Below, one piece after another: positions 13,533 to 20,568 of a stretch of 20,568 nt of DNA; the first letter of the stretch is position 1; every line of letters begins with the position of its first letter. Below the pieces are notes generated by a model, which was given only the letters and a program-made list of their open reading frames with translations, was not told where the DNA came from and made no database searches. The translations under genes and the position numbers were made by a program. Source of the stretch: an uncultured Peptococcaceae bacterium (GTDB taxonomy: Bacteria > Bacillota > Peptococcia > Peptococcales > Peptococcaceae). The DNA is taken from assembly GCA_958451915.1 (NCBI GenBank), contig CAUDRX010000018.1, positions 1 through 20,568 of the forward strand, read 5' to 3'.

Positions 13533-14840
13533 TCACTTTCTTCTCAGCACGACCACATTCTCCACATGGCTGGTCTGTGGGAAGAGGTCGACGGGCTGGA
13601 TGGGGCTGAGGTGGTAGTGTCTGGCGAGGATGCTGAGGTCGCGGGCGAAGGTGGCGGGGTCGCAGGAGATATAGAGGATCTGGGGGATGCCGGCGGCGAT
13701 CAGGGCGTCGAGGAGTTTGCGGTCGCAGCCTTTGCGTGGGGGATCGATGATGGCGAGCTGGGCGCTATTGCCTTTGCTGAGCCATTTCGGCAGCCAGGCT
13801 TCGGCTTTGGCGGTGGTAAAGTGGGCATTGGTGAAGCCGTTTCGCCTGGCGGCTTCCCTGGCATCGGCGATGGCCTGGCCGACGCTGTCGACGCCGTAAA
13901 GGGGCTGGTCCTTCTGCGCGATGAAGCTGCCGATGGTGCCGATGCCGCAGTAAAGGTCGAGGATGGGTGCGTCCGCTGTGAGGGGTCCGATCATCTCACG
14001 CCCGGTCTGGTAGAGCACTTCGGCCTGGGCGGTGTTGACCTGGAAGAAGGACGCAGGCGAAAGTTCATAAGTCAGATCACCGAGGGTCTCGGTAATGGTC
14101 CCGGTGCCGGCGAGCAGGGTATAAGCACGACCGAGCATGAGCCGGGGATTGGTGTTGACATTGTGCCAGACGCTGACGACCTGGGGCCATTCTTCGGCAA
14201 GGCGCCGGGCGAGGGCGCTCTGGCGGAAGCGCTGGGCGGCGGTGACAAAAACGACCATGAGCTGACCGGTGGCACGGCTTTCGCGGAGCATGACCTTGTC
14301 GATGTCGGGGATGCCGGTGGCGGTGATGGCATCCTCGAGCCAGTGCGCGAGACGGCCGACCTGCTCACTGAAAAGGAGGCAGTCGGCGGCGGGCACGAGG
14401 TCATGGCTGCCTTTTTCATAAAAGCCAAGGCGGGTGGCGCCGCTGTTGTAGTCGGCATGAAAAATGCCTTTGTTGCGATAGCGCCAGGGCTGGTCCATGG
14501 TCTTGACAGGCAGGACGTCGGCTTTGAGTTTGCCGATGCGGGAGAGGGCGTCGCGCACCTGCTGGGTCTTGATCTCTGCCTGCAGGGCATCGCCGGCAGA
14601 CATGAGGGCGCAGCCGCCGCATACGCCGCTAAGCGGACAAGGCGGGGTGCGGCGGGCGGGGTTGGCTGTAATGATAGTCTGAAGCCCGGCGTGGATGATG
14701 CCTTTTTTGCTCTCGCCGAGGGTGACGGCGACGGTCTCATCCGGCAGCGCGCCGGGTACAAAAACGACCTTTCCGTCGCTGGTGCGGCCGACGCCGCAGC
14801 CATCGTGGGAAAGGCCGGTGATCGTGAGTTCTGTAAACAT
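13533..14840 (-). CDS. 23S rRNA (uracil-5-)-methyltransferase, TrmA/RlmD family
   Basis: This 435-residue enzyme methylates C5 of a uracil in RNA with S-adenosylmethionine, most likely 23S rRNA. A TRAM-type RNA-binding segment occupies about 1-58. Iron-sulfur cluster ligands C68, C74, C77 (CPLSGVCGGC) and C154 are all present. The methyltransferase core has LDLYCGIGTI at 294-303 for cofactor binding, IIDPPRKG at 364-371, the nucleophile C393 in ISCDPATFARDL, and the general base E427 in SHVENVVVL. Length and motif order match the family. Bacillota carry several paralogues (RlmCD, RlmD-like), so the exact base is not assigned. The start has AGGAGG 6-7 bases upstream, and the gene follows the CPBP protease by 15 bases. 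Confidence 0.93.
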   Translation of the reverse strand: MFTELTITGLSHDGCGVGRTSDGKVVFVPGALPDETVAVTLGESKKGIIHAGLQTIITANPARRTPPCPLSGVCGGCALMSAGDALQAEIKTQQVRDALSRIGKLKADVLPVKTMDQPWRYRNKGIFHADYNSGATRLGFYEKGSHDLVPAADCLLFSEQVGRLAHWLEDAITATGIPDIDKVMLRESRATGQLMVVFVTAAQRFRQSALARRLAEEWPQVVSVWHNVNTNPRLMLGRAYTLLAGTGTITETLGDLTYELSPASFFQVNTAQAEVLYQTGREMIGPLTADAPILDLYCGIGTIGSFIAQKDQPLYGVDSVGQAIADAREAARRNGFTNAHFTTAKAEAWLPKWLSKGNSAQLAIIDPPRKGCDRKLLDALIAAGIPQILYISCDPATFARDLSILARHYHLSPIQPVDLFPQTSHVENVVVLRRK

Positions 14841-14855
14841 GGGATGCCTCCTGTG

Positions 14856-15545
14856 TCAGAGTGCGAAGTAGTAAAGGATGATCATGATCGTGTTCCAGAC
14901 GCCGTGGCTGATGGCGCTGGCAAAAGTCGAACGGTATCGCAGCGCGATGACGTTGAGCAGCCAGCCGCCGATCGCCAGCGGCAGAAAGCGCTGCCAGTCA
15001 AGATGGGCGGCACCGAAGATGACGGCGCAAAAGAGCATGGCCAGCCGCGGCGGGATCTGGTTGCAGAGGCTGTGATAAAGATAGCCGCGAAAGATGAACT
15101 CTTCCACGAGGGGCACAAAAACGCCCATGGTGGCGATGACGAGGATCATCGTGAAAAGCGAGTCACCAGGCTGCATATAGCTCTGCACATTTTGCGGCGC
15201 GAGCCCGCCGGGCAGGATGGCGTTGAGGAGCTGCACGAGCGCCATCATGAGCGCGTTAAGGGCGAATCCCCCGAAGACTGCGCCAAGGATGGCGCCGCGG
15301 CCCTCGGGCCACACCGCACCGATGTCGCGCCAGTGCGCACCGTGGCTCTTCAGACAGAGGATCAGCAGGGCGAGCATCAGCCCGTCCTGCAGCCAGAGCC
15401 CGGAGAGCAGCTGCCCGGCGGTGCTGCCGCTGAAAAACGGAAAGGCGGCGCGCAGCGGCCCCTGGATCAGGCCGGCCAGAAAGGCGCCGCCGATATAGAT
15501 AATGATAAAGTCCAATGGCTGGAGACGGTTCTTTGGTTGTGTCAT
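14856..15545 (-). CDS. CPBP-family intramembrane metalloprotease
   Basis: A 229-residue polytopic membrane protein with hydrophobic segments at about 12-34, 52-66, 85-112, 131-146, 168-180 and 188-226. The CPBP (Abi/CAAX-like) active-site motifs are complete: E148-E149-FIF-R153, then F177-GAA-H181, then H214-GVW-N218. Family members cleave membrane or prenylated substrates, or serve in bacteriocin self-immunity; the substrate here is unknown. Two starts are possible. ATG 15560 overlaps the stop of mgtE (TAATG), but AAAGGG lies after it and 5 bases before ATG 15545, so 15545 is chosen. The adjacent genes on the same strand suggest co-transcription with mgtE and the methyltransferase. Confidence 0.88.
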   Translation of the reverse strand: MTQPKNRLQPLDFIIIYIGGAFLAGLIQGPLRAAFPFFSGSTAGQLLSGLWLQDGLMLALLILCLKSHGAHWRDIGAVWPEGRGAILGAVFGGFALNALMMALVQLLNAILPGGLAPQNVQSYMQPGDSLFTMILVIATMGVFVPLVEEFIFRGYLYHSLCNQIPPRLAMLFCAVIFGAAHLDWQRFLPLAIGGWLLNVIALRYRSTFASAISHGVWNTIMIILYYFAL

Positions 15546-15559
15546 GCGTACCCTTTCCA

Positions 15560-16894
15560 TTAAATGTGGAAGATCATGATGGCGATCATCGAATAGTTAA
15601 AGAGCCCGAGCACGTCCAGCGTCGTCGTGATGAACGGCGCCGAGGCGACGGCAGGGTCGATATGCAGCCGCTCCAGGGCCAGCGGCACGATGGTGCCAAG
15701 GAGAGCGGCCATGATGTTGTTGAGGATGAGCGTGATGCCAACGGTCAGCCCCAGCTGGAAGCTGTGCTGCCAGAATGAAGCGACGAAACAGACGATGGCG
15801 CCAACAGTGAGCCCGAGGACAAAGCCCAGAAAAGCTTCGCGCAGGATGGTCCTGAGGGCTTCCTTTGTGGTGACGTTGCCGGTGGCAAGCCCGCGCACGG
15901 TGACGGTGCAGGACTGGGTCCCAACGTTGCCGGCGATCCCGGTCATCATCGGGATAAAAATGATGAGCGCGGCAACCTGCTGCAGCGTCAGCTCAAAATA
16001 ATTGAGGACGGTCCCGGAACAAATGCCGCCGAAAATAGTGATAAGCAGCCAGGGCAGACGCGAAGTATAGGCGGTGACGACGCTTGCGCCTTCTTCCAGT
16101 TCGGCTTCGGTGGTACCGGCCATACGGTAGATATCTTCGGTCGCCTCGTCCTGGATGACGTCGACGATATCGTCGACGGTGATGATCCCGAGGATGTGCT
16201 CTTCGTCGTCAACGACTGGCAGTGCCAGAAGGCCGTAACGGCTCATGATGTCGGCGACTTCTTCCTGGTCGTCGCGCACATTGACGCTGGTGACGTTCTG
16301 GCGCATGATGTCGCCGACGTTGGTCTCCGGCCCGGCGATGATGAGTTCACGCAGGGAGAGGATACCGACGAGGTGGTTGAGCCCATCGATGACATAGACG
16401 TAGTAGATGGTCTCGGCGTCAGGCGCATACATGCGGATGATCTCGATGGCTTTCTCCGCATTGACAAAGACTGGCACGACAACGAACTCGGTGGTCATGA
16501 GACCGCCGGCGGTGTCGCTCTCGTAGGTGAGCAGATCGGTGATGTCGTCGACGGCTTCGTCTTCAAAGAGGCTGAGGATGCGGCTGCGTTCGCTCTCATC
16601 CATGTCTTCGAGCATGTCGGCAGCCTCGTCGCTTGGGATCTCGTTGGCAATGGCTGTCGCCATATTGCGAGGAAGTTCCAGCAGGATGTCGACCATGAGT
16701 TCCTTATCGTCGATCGCGAAAAGGACCTCAGCGGCGTCTTCCGGTTCCATCACCTTGATGAGGGCAGCCTGGGTCGCTCGGTCATCCAACTCTTCGATAT
16801 ATTCGGCGATGTCTTCTGGATGCTGTTCTTCTAAATATTCCTTGAGCTGGTCTTCCTCTTCTTCGGTGGTGGGGACCTTCAGTTCTTCTATCAT
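15560..16894 (-). CDS. mgtE: Magnesium channel/transporter MgtE
   Basis: The 444-residue protein has the complete MgtE layout: an acidic helical N domain (about 15-125), two CBS domains (about 130-250) that sense cytosolic magnesium and close the pore, a connecting helix, and a five-helix membrane domain (about 275-444). The signature GNVGTQS is at 322-328 and the pore-lining acidic residue D427 lies in TTTLDVLG near the end. It forms a dimeric magnesium-selective channel in the cytoplasmic membrane. Start ATG 16894 has AAGGAAG upstream. It begins 51 bases after era ends, without a clear terminator, and its stop overlaps a possible start of the protease gene. Confidence 0.95.
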   Translation of the reverse strand: MIEELKVPTTEEEEDQLKEYLEEQHPEDIAEYIEELDDRATQAALIKVMEPEDAAEVLFAIDDKELMVDILLELPRNMATAIANEIPSDEAADMLEDMDESERSRILSLFEDEAVDDITDLLTYESDTAGGLMTTEFVVVPVFVNAEKAIEIIRMYAPDAETIYYVYVIDGLNHLVGILSLRELIIAGPETNVGDIMRQNVTSVNVRDDQEEVADIMSRYGLLALPVVDDEEHILGIITVDDIVDVIQDEATEDIYRMAGTTEAELEEGASVVTAYTSRLPWLLITIFGGICSGTVLNYFELTLQQVAALIIFIPMMTGIAGNVGTQSCTVTVRGLATGNVTTKEALRTILREAFLGFVLGLTVGAIVCFVASFWQHSFQLGLTVGITLILNNIMAALLGTIVPLALERLHIDPAVASAPFITTTLDVLGLFNYSMIAIMIFHI

Positions 16895-16945
16895 CCGCTC
16901 ACTTCCTTTCTTATCATGGTATCGTTATGGGTGCATCCACCGCTC

Positions 16946-17842
16946 TCAGCTGAAATCGTCCATATCGAAGCCAAGGTCGTGGAGCACGCCTTCGCGGTCG
17001 CGCCAGTTCTCCTTGACGCGCACCCAGAGTTTGAGGTATATCTTTTCGCCGAGAAGCTCTTCGATGTCCCGGCGGGCGGCGGTGCCGATGCGTTTGATCA
17101 TCATGCCCTGTTTGCCGATGATGATGGCTTTCTGGCCGCTGCGCTCCACATAGATGGCGGCGTGCACGATAAGCTTGTCATCGTCTTCGTCGCGTTCCAT
17201 GTGCTCGATGACAACAGCCACGCTGTGAGGCACTTCCTCTTCGGTGAAGCGCAGGATCTTCTCGCGGATGAGCTCGGCCATGACGATGCGCTCCGGCTGA
17301 TCGGTGACAGCATCTTCCGGATAGAAGCTTGGACCGTCGTAGAGGTAGCCCTTGGTGGTCTCGATGAGGCGGTCGACATTGTCGCCGCGCTCAGCGGAAA
17401 GCGGAAAGATCTCAGCGAACTCGCGGCGCGCCTGCCATTTGAGAATGCAGCGCATGATCTGTTCCGGACTCATGACGTCGATCTTATTGAGCAGGAGAAA
17501 GACCGGCGCTTCAACCCTGGCCAGCTGGTCCAGGATGAACTGCTCGCCACTGCCAAAAGGCACCGAAGCATCGACGACGTAATAGATGACGTCGCCGTCG
17601 TAGATGGACGAGGTCGCCGCTTCCTGCATATACTGGTCGAGACGGTGCTTTGGTTTATGGATGCCGGGCGTGTCGACAAAGACCATCTGCGCATCCGGTG
17701 TGGTAAAGATCCCGGTGATCCGGGTGCGGGTGGTCTGCGGTTTTGGTGAAACAATGGCGATCTTGCGCTCGAGGATCTGATTGAGCAGGGTGCTCTTGCC
17801 AGCGTTCGGCCGGCCGATCAATGAGATAAAACCAGTTTTCAT
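16946..17842 (-). CDS. era: GTPase Era (ribosome assembly)
   Basis: The 298-residue protein matches Era in length and motifs: G1 GRPNAGKST at 10-18, switch region with TTRTR, G3 DTPG at 57-60, G4 NKID at 119-122, G5 SAE at 149-151, and a C-terminal KH domain with GKQGMMIKRIG at 243-253. Era binds the 3' end of 16S rRNA and aids small-subunit maturation, cycling with GTP. A strong AAGGAGG site precedes the start. It follows ybeY by 28 bases; the two act in the same process and are usually neighbours in Bacillota. Confidence 0.97.
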   Translation of the reverse strand: MKTGFISLIGRPNAGKSTLLNQILERKIAIVSPKPQTTRTRITGIFTTPDAQMVFVDTPGIHKPKHRLDQYMQEAATSSIYDGDVIYYVVDASVPFGSGEQFILDQLARVEAPVFLLLNKIDVMSPEQIMRCILKWQARREFAEIFPLSAERGDNVDRLIETTKGYLYDGPSFYPEDAVTDQPERIVMAELIREKILRFTEEEVPHSVAVVIEHMERDEDDDKLIVHAAIYVERSGQKAIIIGKQGMMIKRIGTAARRDIEELLGEKIYLKLWVRVKENWRDREGVLHDLGFDMDDFS

Positions 17843-17870
17843 GGTCCCTTCCTCCTTTTTTCGTGGGCGG

Positions 17871-18332
17871 CTAGGTGCGGGTCACACCGACGGCGCTGAG
17901 GAGCTGTTCCTCTTCGGCGCGCATCTCAGCCTTGTCATCTGCTTCGATATGGTCATAACCGGCCAGGTGCATCAGGCCGTGCACGATCAGATAGCAGACC
18001 TCACGCTCGACGCTGTGGCCGTATTCGGCGGCCTGCGCCTGCGCATGGGGCACGGAGAGCACAATGTCGCCGAAAGGTGCCGGCTCACCTTCCAAAAGCT
18101 CGATCTCATCATCGCGCTCATAGAGCGGAAAGCTCAGCACATCGGTCGCACGGTCGATGCCGCGGTATTCTTTATTGATGGCCCGGATCTCCTCATCTCC
18201 GGTAAAGGTCAGGCCAATGACGAGGTCGTCGGGCAGGCCTTCCTGATCTCTGTATAAAGGCAGGATCTCATCGAGGCGTCTGAGCCACACCTCGTCCAGA
18301 TCTCCCCATTCGTTGACGATATCAAATTGCAT
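17871..18332 (-). CDS. ybeY: Endoribonuclease YbeY (rRNA maturation)
   Basis: The 153-residue protein carries the zinc-binding signature H118-GLM-H122-LAGYD-H128 and the conserved RATDVLSFPL segment at about 61-70. YbeY is a single-strand-specific endoribonuclease involved in 16S rRNA 3'-end processing and ribosome quality control. Start ATG 18332 follows AAGGGGG. It begins 12 bases after the pgpH stop and is followed by era. Confidence 0.96.
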   Translation of the reverse strand: MQFDIVNEWGDLDEVWLRRLDEILPLYRDQEGLPDDLVIGLTFTGDEEIRAINKEYRGIDRATDVLSFPLYERDDEIELLEGEPAPFGDIVLSVPHAQAQAAEYGHSVEREVCYLIVHGLMHLAGYDHIEADDKAEMRAEEEQLLSAVGVTRT

Positions 18333-18344
18333 ACTTGTTCCCCC

Positions 18345-20516
18345 TTATTTGAGCAGGCTCTTCTTATCCGGATAGGCCACGCGCTTATGATACATGCTGT
18401 TGATCATGCGGATCATCTCATCGGTGATGTCATTGATGTCGCGATAAGTGAGATCGCACTCGATAAACTGCTTATCGTTCATCTTATCGTTGATGAGCAC
18501 ACGGATAAAGCCCGCCACCTGAGCGTGATTGAGATGGCTGATGCTGGAGCGCACCGCGGCTTCGACAGTGTCGGCGATCATGAGGATGGCCGCTTCACGG
18601 GTCTGCGGACGCTTCTGCGGATAGCGGAAATCATCGGCCCTGACGCTGTCGTCAAGTTTCTTGGCCTTGTGATAGAAATAACCGACAACGGTGTTGCCGT
18701 GGTGCTGGGCGATAAGGTCGATGATGGTCTTCGGCAGGCGCGCCTCGCGGGCAAGGGCGACGCCATCCTTCACGTGGGTGGTGAGGATGAGATACGAAAG
18801 GTTCGGCGAGATCTTGTCATGCGGGTTGAAATCCGTCATCTGGTTCTCAGAAAAGAATTCCGGCCGCTTGATCTTGCCGATGTCATGGTAATAAGCTGCC
18901 GCACGCACCAGCTGAGCGTCGGCGCCAATGCGCAGAGCCGCTGCTTCGGCAAGGTTGGCCACCTGCAGAGAATGCTGGTAGGTGCCTGGCGCCTTCTGCA
19001 TGAGGCTGCGCTGCAATGGTGTGTTCGGGTCACAGAGTTCCATCAGCGTGAGCGAGGTGGTGACGTTGAAGGCGCTCTCCAGATATGGCAGGAGCCCGAT
19101 CGTCAGCACCAGCGTCAAAAAGCCATTGCCCACGCAGAAGCCCAAAAGCAGCAGCAATTCCCGCAGCTCGAGCCCTGTCACGAGGTAGTAGATCACGGCC
19201 ACGATCGCCATGGCGCCAACGGCGCACACTGCTGACATCGTCAGGTCGGTACGGCGGTGGAGCACCTTTACCTGGACCAGCGCCATCAGGCTGCCGGCGA
19301 TGGCGGCAAAGCTCACATAAACGTCACTGGTATAGATGCCCAGTATGAGCGCCATGAGCATGGTCGCAAAGATGGCTTCTTCGTTGTCCAGCAGGATCGA
19401 GACCATCACGGCAACGGCCGGGATCGGGATCAGAAAATCGACCAGCGTCAGCGACGACTCCAGACTGCTCAGCTGAAGGGCCGAGATCACCGGAAAGAGC
19501 AGCGTGATGATCGTCATCGAAGCAAGCATGACGGAAGCATTGCGCTGCCAGTCCTCGCCCGGCTTCTTGCGGGCGCGCCATTCCGAGAATTTGGAAACGG
19601 CGAGCACCACCAACAACATCGAGAGGACGACGCCGAGGGCGATCTTGTACGGCGAACGATCCGTGTTGCTGCTCATCGCCTGGATGGCTGCATACATGTC
19701 TTCGGTGATGACATCGCCTTTATTGACGATGACTTCGCCGCGCTGCACCGAGTAGATCACCGGCTCCACACCCTCCAGGAGGTCCTGCCGGTTGGCATCG
19801 CTGGCTTCCTGGTTGATCTCGCTGGTCGCGTAAAACTTGGTGTTCTCAAGAATGCGGTGCACGATCTTGCCGTCCAGCGAACTGAAGGCGAAAGACTGGT
19901 CAACATTCTTCAGGATCTCGTTCTTTGCGTCGTTCAGGTCTTCCTCGCGCACCCCTTTGCCCATGACGTCATTGGAGATGGCCACCGCCTGCTGGTGCAG
20001 GAGTTCCACCTGGTCGCTCGTATAGTTGCTGAGGACCGCCCAGTCGGTGTCGCTGATCTCGCTGCCCAAAAGGTCATTGAGCTCATTGTGACGCTCTTCG
20101 TAATCTTCGGCTTCAGCACCTTGTTCGCGCACCTCCTCATCGACCACGAGGATCTTGGAGAGCTGGTCAAAGGTGCGGTCGATGGAGATCAGGGTCAGAT
20201 TGTTGTACTGCTCGAGGTTGATGCTGTAAACATCCTCGAGATTGGCCAGGATCTCCTTCTGCTTCTCTTCAGTGGCCTGGGTATCTTCATAGACGAAAGA
20301 CCGGTCGGCGGTGATGGTGCGCGTGGCAACATCACCGACATTCCAGAAGAGCTGGCTGGACACCAGACCCTGCAGCATGACCAGCGTCATGACGAGAAAG
20401 GTCAGGAGGGCGACGAGCCTGTAGGAAAAGGTCTGCCGTTCGAAAAAACCGCTGAACGGACGCCAGTGCGGCGCTTTTTTATTTTTCATCTGTTGGTGGT
20501 TCGTTTCTTGGGACAT
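18345..20516 (-). CDS. pgpH: 7TM-HD family cyclic-di-AMP phosphodiesterase (PgpH/YqfF type)
   Basis: The 723-residue membrane protein begins with a cytoplasmic stretch and an anchor helix at about 34-55, then a long extracellular 7TMR-HDED domain (about 56-285), seven membrane helices (about 290-485) and a cytoplasmic HD domain (about 500-720). The HD metal ligands are visible: H515, H544-D545 in YYHDIGK, H581, H605-H606 and D649 in MIADT. PgpH enzymes hydrolyse the second messenger c-di-AMP to pApA, which affects osmotic balance and cell-wall homeostasis. The ATG at 20516 lies inside the end of the upstream frame, with GGGAG 9 bases ahead. Gene order pgpH-ybeY-era is typical of Bacillota. 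Confidence 0.94.
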   Translation of the reverse strand: MSQETNHQQMKNKKAPHWRPFSGFFERQTFSYRLVALLTFLVMTLVMLQGLVSSQLFWNVGDVATRTITADRSFVYEDTQATEEKQKEILANLEDVYSINLEQYNNLTLISIDRTFDQLSKILVVDEEVREQGAEAEDYEERHNELNDLLGSEISDTDWAVLSNYTSDQVELLHQQAVAISNDVMGKGVREEDLNDAKNEILKNVDQSFAFSSLDGKIVHRILENTKFYATSEINQEASDANRQDLLEGVEPVIYSVQRGEVIVNKGDVITEDMYAAIQAMSSNTDRSPYKIALGVVLSMLLVVLAVSKFSEWRARKKPGEDWQRNASVMLASMTIITLLFPVISALQLSSLESSLTLVDFLIPIPAVAVMVSILLDNEEAIFATMLMALILGIYTSDVYVSFAAIAGSLMALVQVKVLHRRTDLTMSAVCAVGAMAIVAVIYYLVTGLELRELLLLLGFCVGNGFLTLVLTIGLLPYLESAFNVTTSLTLMELCDPNTPLQRSLMQKAPGTYQHSLQVANLAEAAALRIGADAQLVRAAAYYHDIGKIKRPEFFSENQMTDFNPHDKISPNLSYLILTTHVKDGVALAREARLPKTIIDLIAQHHGNTVVGYFYHKAKKLDDSVRADDFRYPQKRPQTREAAILMIADTVEAAVRSSISHLNHAQVAGFIRVLINDKMNDKQFIECDLTYRDINDITDEMIRMINSMYHKRVAYPDKKSLLK

Positions 20517-20568
20517 GTTGGTTCAACTCCCTTGCCTGAAAGCGGTCGTAGGCGCGGATGATCTTCGC
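20479..20568 (-). CDS. C-terminal end of PhoH-family ATPase (partial)
   Basis: The window ends inside a minus-strand frame whose last 29 codons read AKIIRAYDRFQARELNQHVP and then RNEPPTDEK before a TAA at 20481-20479. IIRAYDRF fits the usual end of PhoH proteins (IVxAYExY), and PhoH normally lies directly upstream of pgpH. The stop lies 38 bases inside pgpH, so translation of the two is likely coupled. The identification depends mostly on gene order. Confidence 0.6.
   Translation of the reverse strand, partial: AKIIRAYDRFQARELNQHVPRNEPPTDEK

Noticed and set aside
13440..15563. Long plus-strand frame of 707 codons
   Set aside because: It lies opposite the methyltransferase and CPBP genes, which carry full catalytic motifs. 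High G+C removes stop codons from the opposite strand; its product is low-complexity Gly/Asp/Ala/Val without any domain.
1..20568. Complete insertion sequence or tRNA integration site
   Set aside because: No transposase, terminal inverted repeat pair or tRNA gene was seen; the only mobility gene is the serine recombinase.

Overview
The window looks like a chromosomal piece of a Bacillota bacterium, probably an anaerobic Clostridia or Negativicutes lineage with about 55-60% G+C in its own genes. The main reason is the minus-strand run phoH (tail only), pgpH, ybeY, era on the right, which is the classic Bacillota order, with Shine-Dalgarno sequences of the GGAGG type throughout. The genus cannot be fixed from this sequence.

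Right part (13533-20568, minus strand) is core genome: the last codons of PhoH, a c-di-AMP phosphodiesterase of the 7TM-HD (PgpH) type, the rRNA maturation endonuclease YbeY, the GTPase Era, a MgtE magnesium channel, a CPBP membrane protease and a TrmA/RlmD-type rRNA uracil methyltransferase. Spacing is tight (overlap to 51 bases), so this is probably one transcription unit ending at the large hairpin at 13397-13466.

Left and middle part (about 1500-13280) is accessory and reads as a defence/toxin island of mixed origin. In order it holds: an MmeI-like type IIL restriction-modification enzyme in which the target-recognition part is strikingly AT-rich; an AT-rich orphan protein with a PD-(D/E)XK nuclease motif, preceded by 20-base-spaced repeats; an AbiEi/AbiEii-like type IV toxin-antitoxin pair with a perfect 18-bp operator candidate; a RES-domain toxin remnant joined to the end of abiEii; a second decayed gene remnant; a HEPN-domain protein; a serine recombinase; and a Fic-domain AMP transferase with a probable self-regulating promoter.

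Two secreted DUF3298/copper-amine-oxidase-N-type paralogues flank most of this island in opposite orientation (340-1395 plus; 11068-12138 minus). The left copy has host-like G+C and the right copy is much more AT-rich, so the right one was probably acquired with the island or comes from another lineage. No rRNA, tRNA, CRISPR array or complete insertion sequence was seen. Composition figures below are hand counts of single 60-base samples, not whole-region values.
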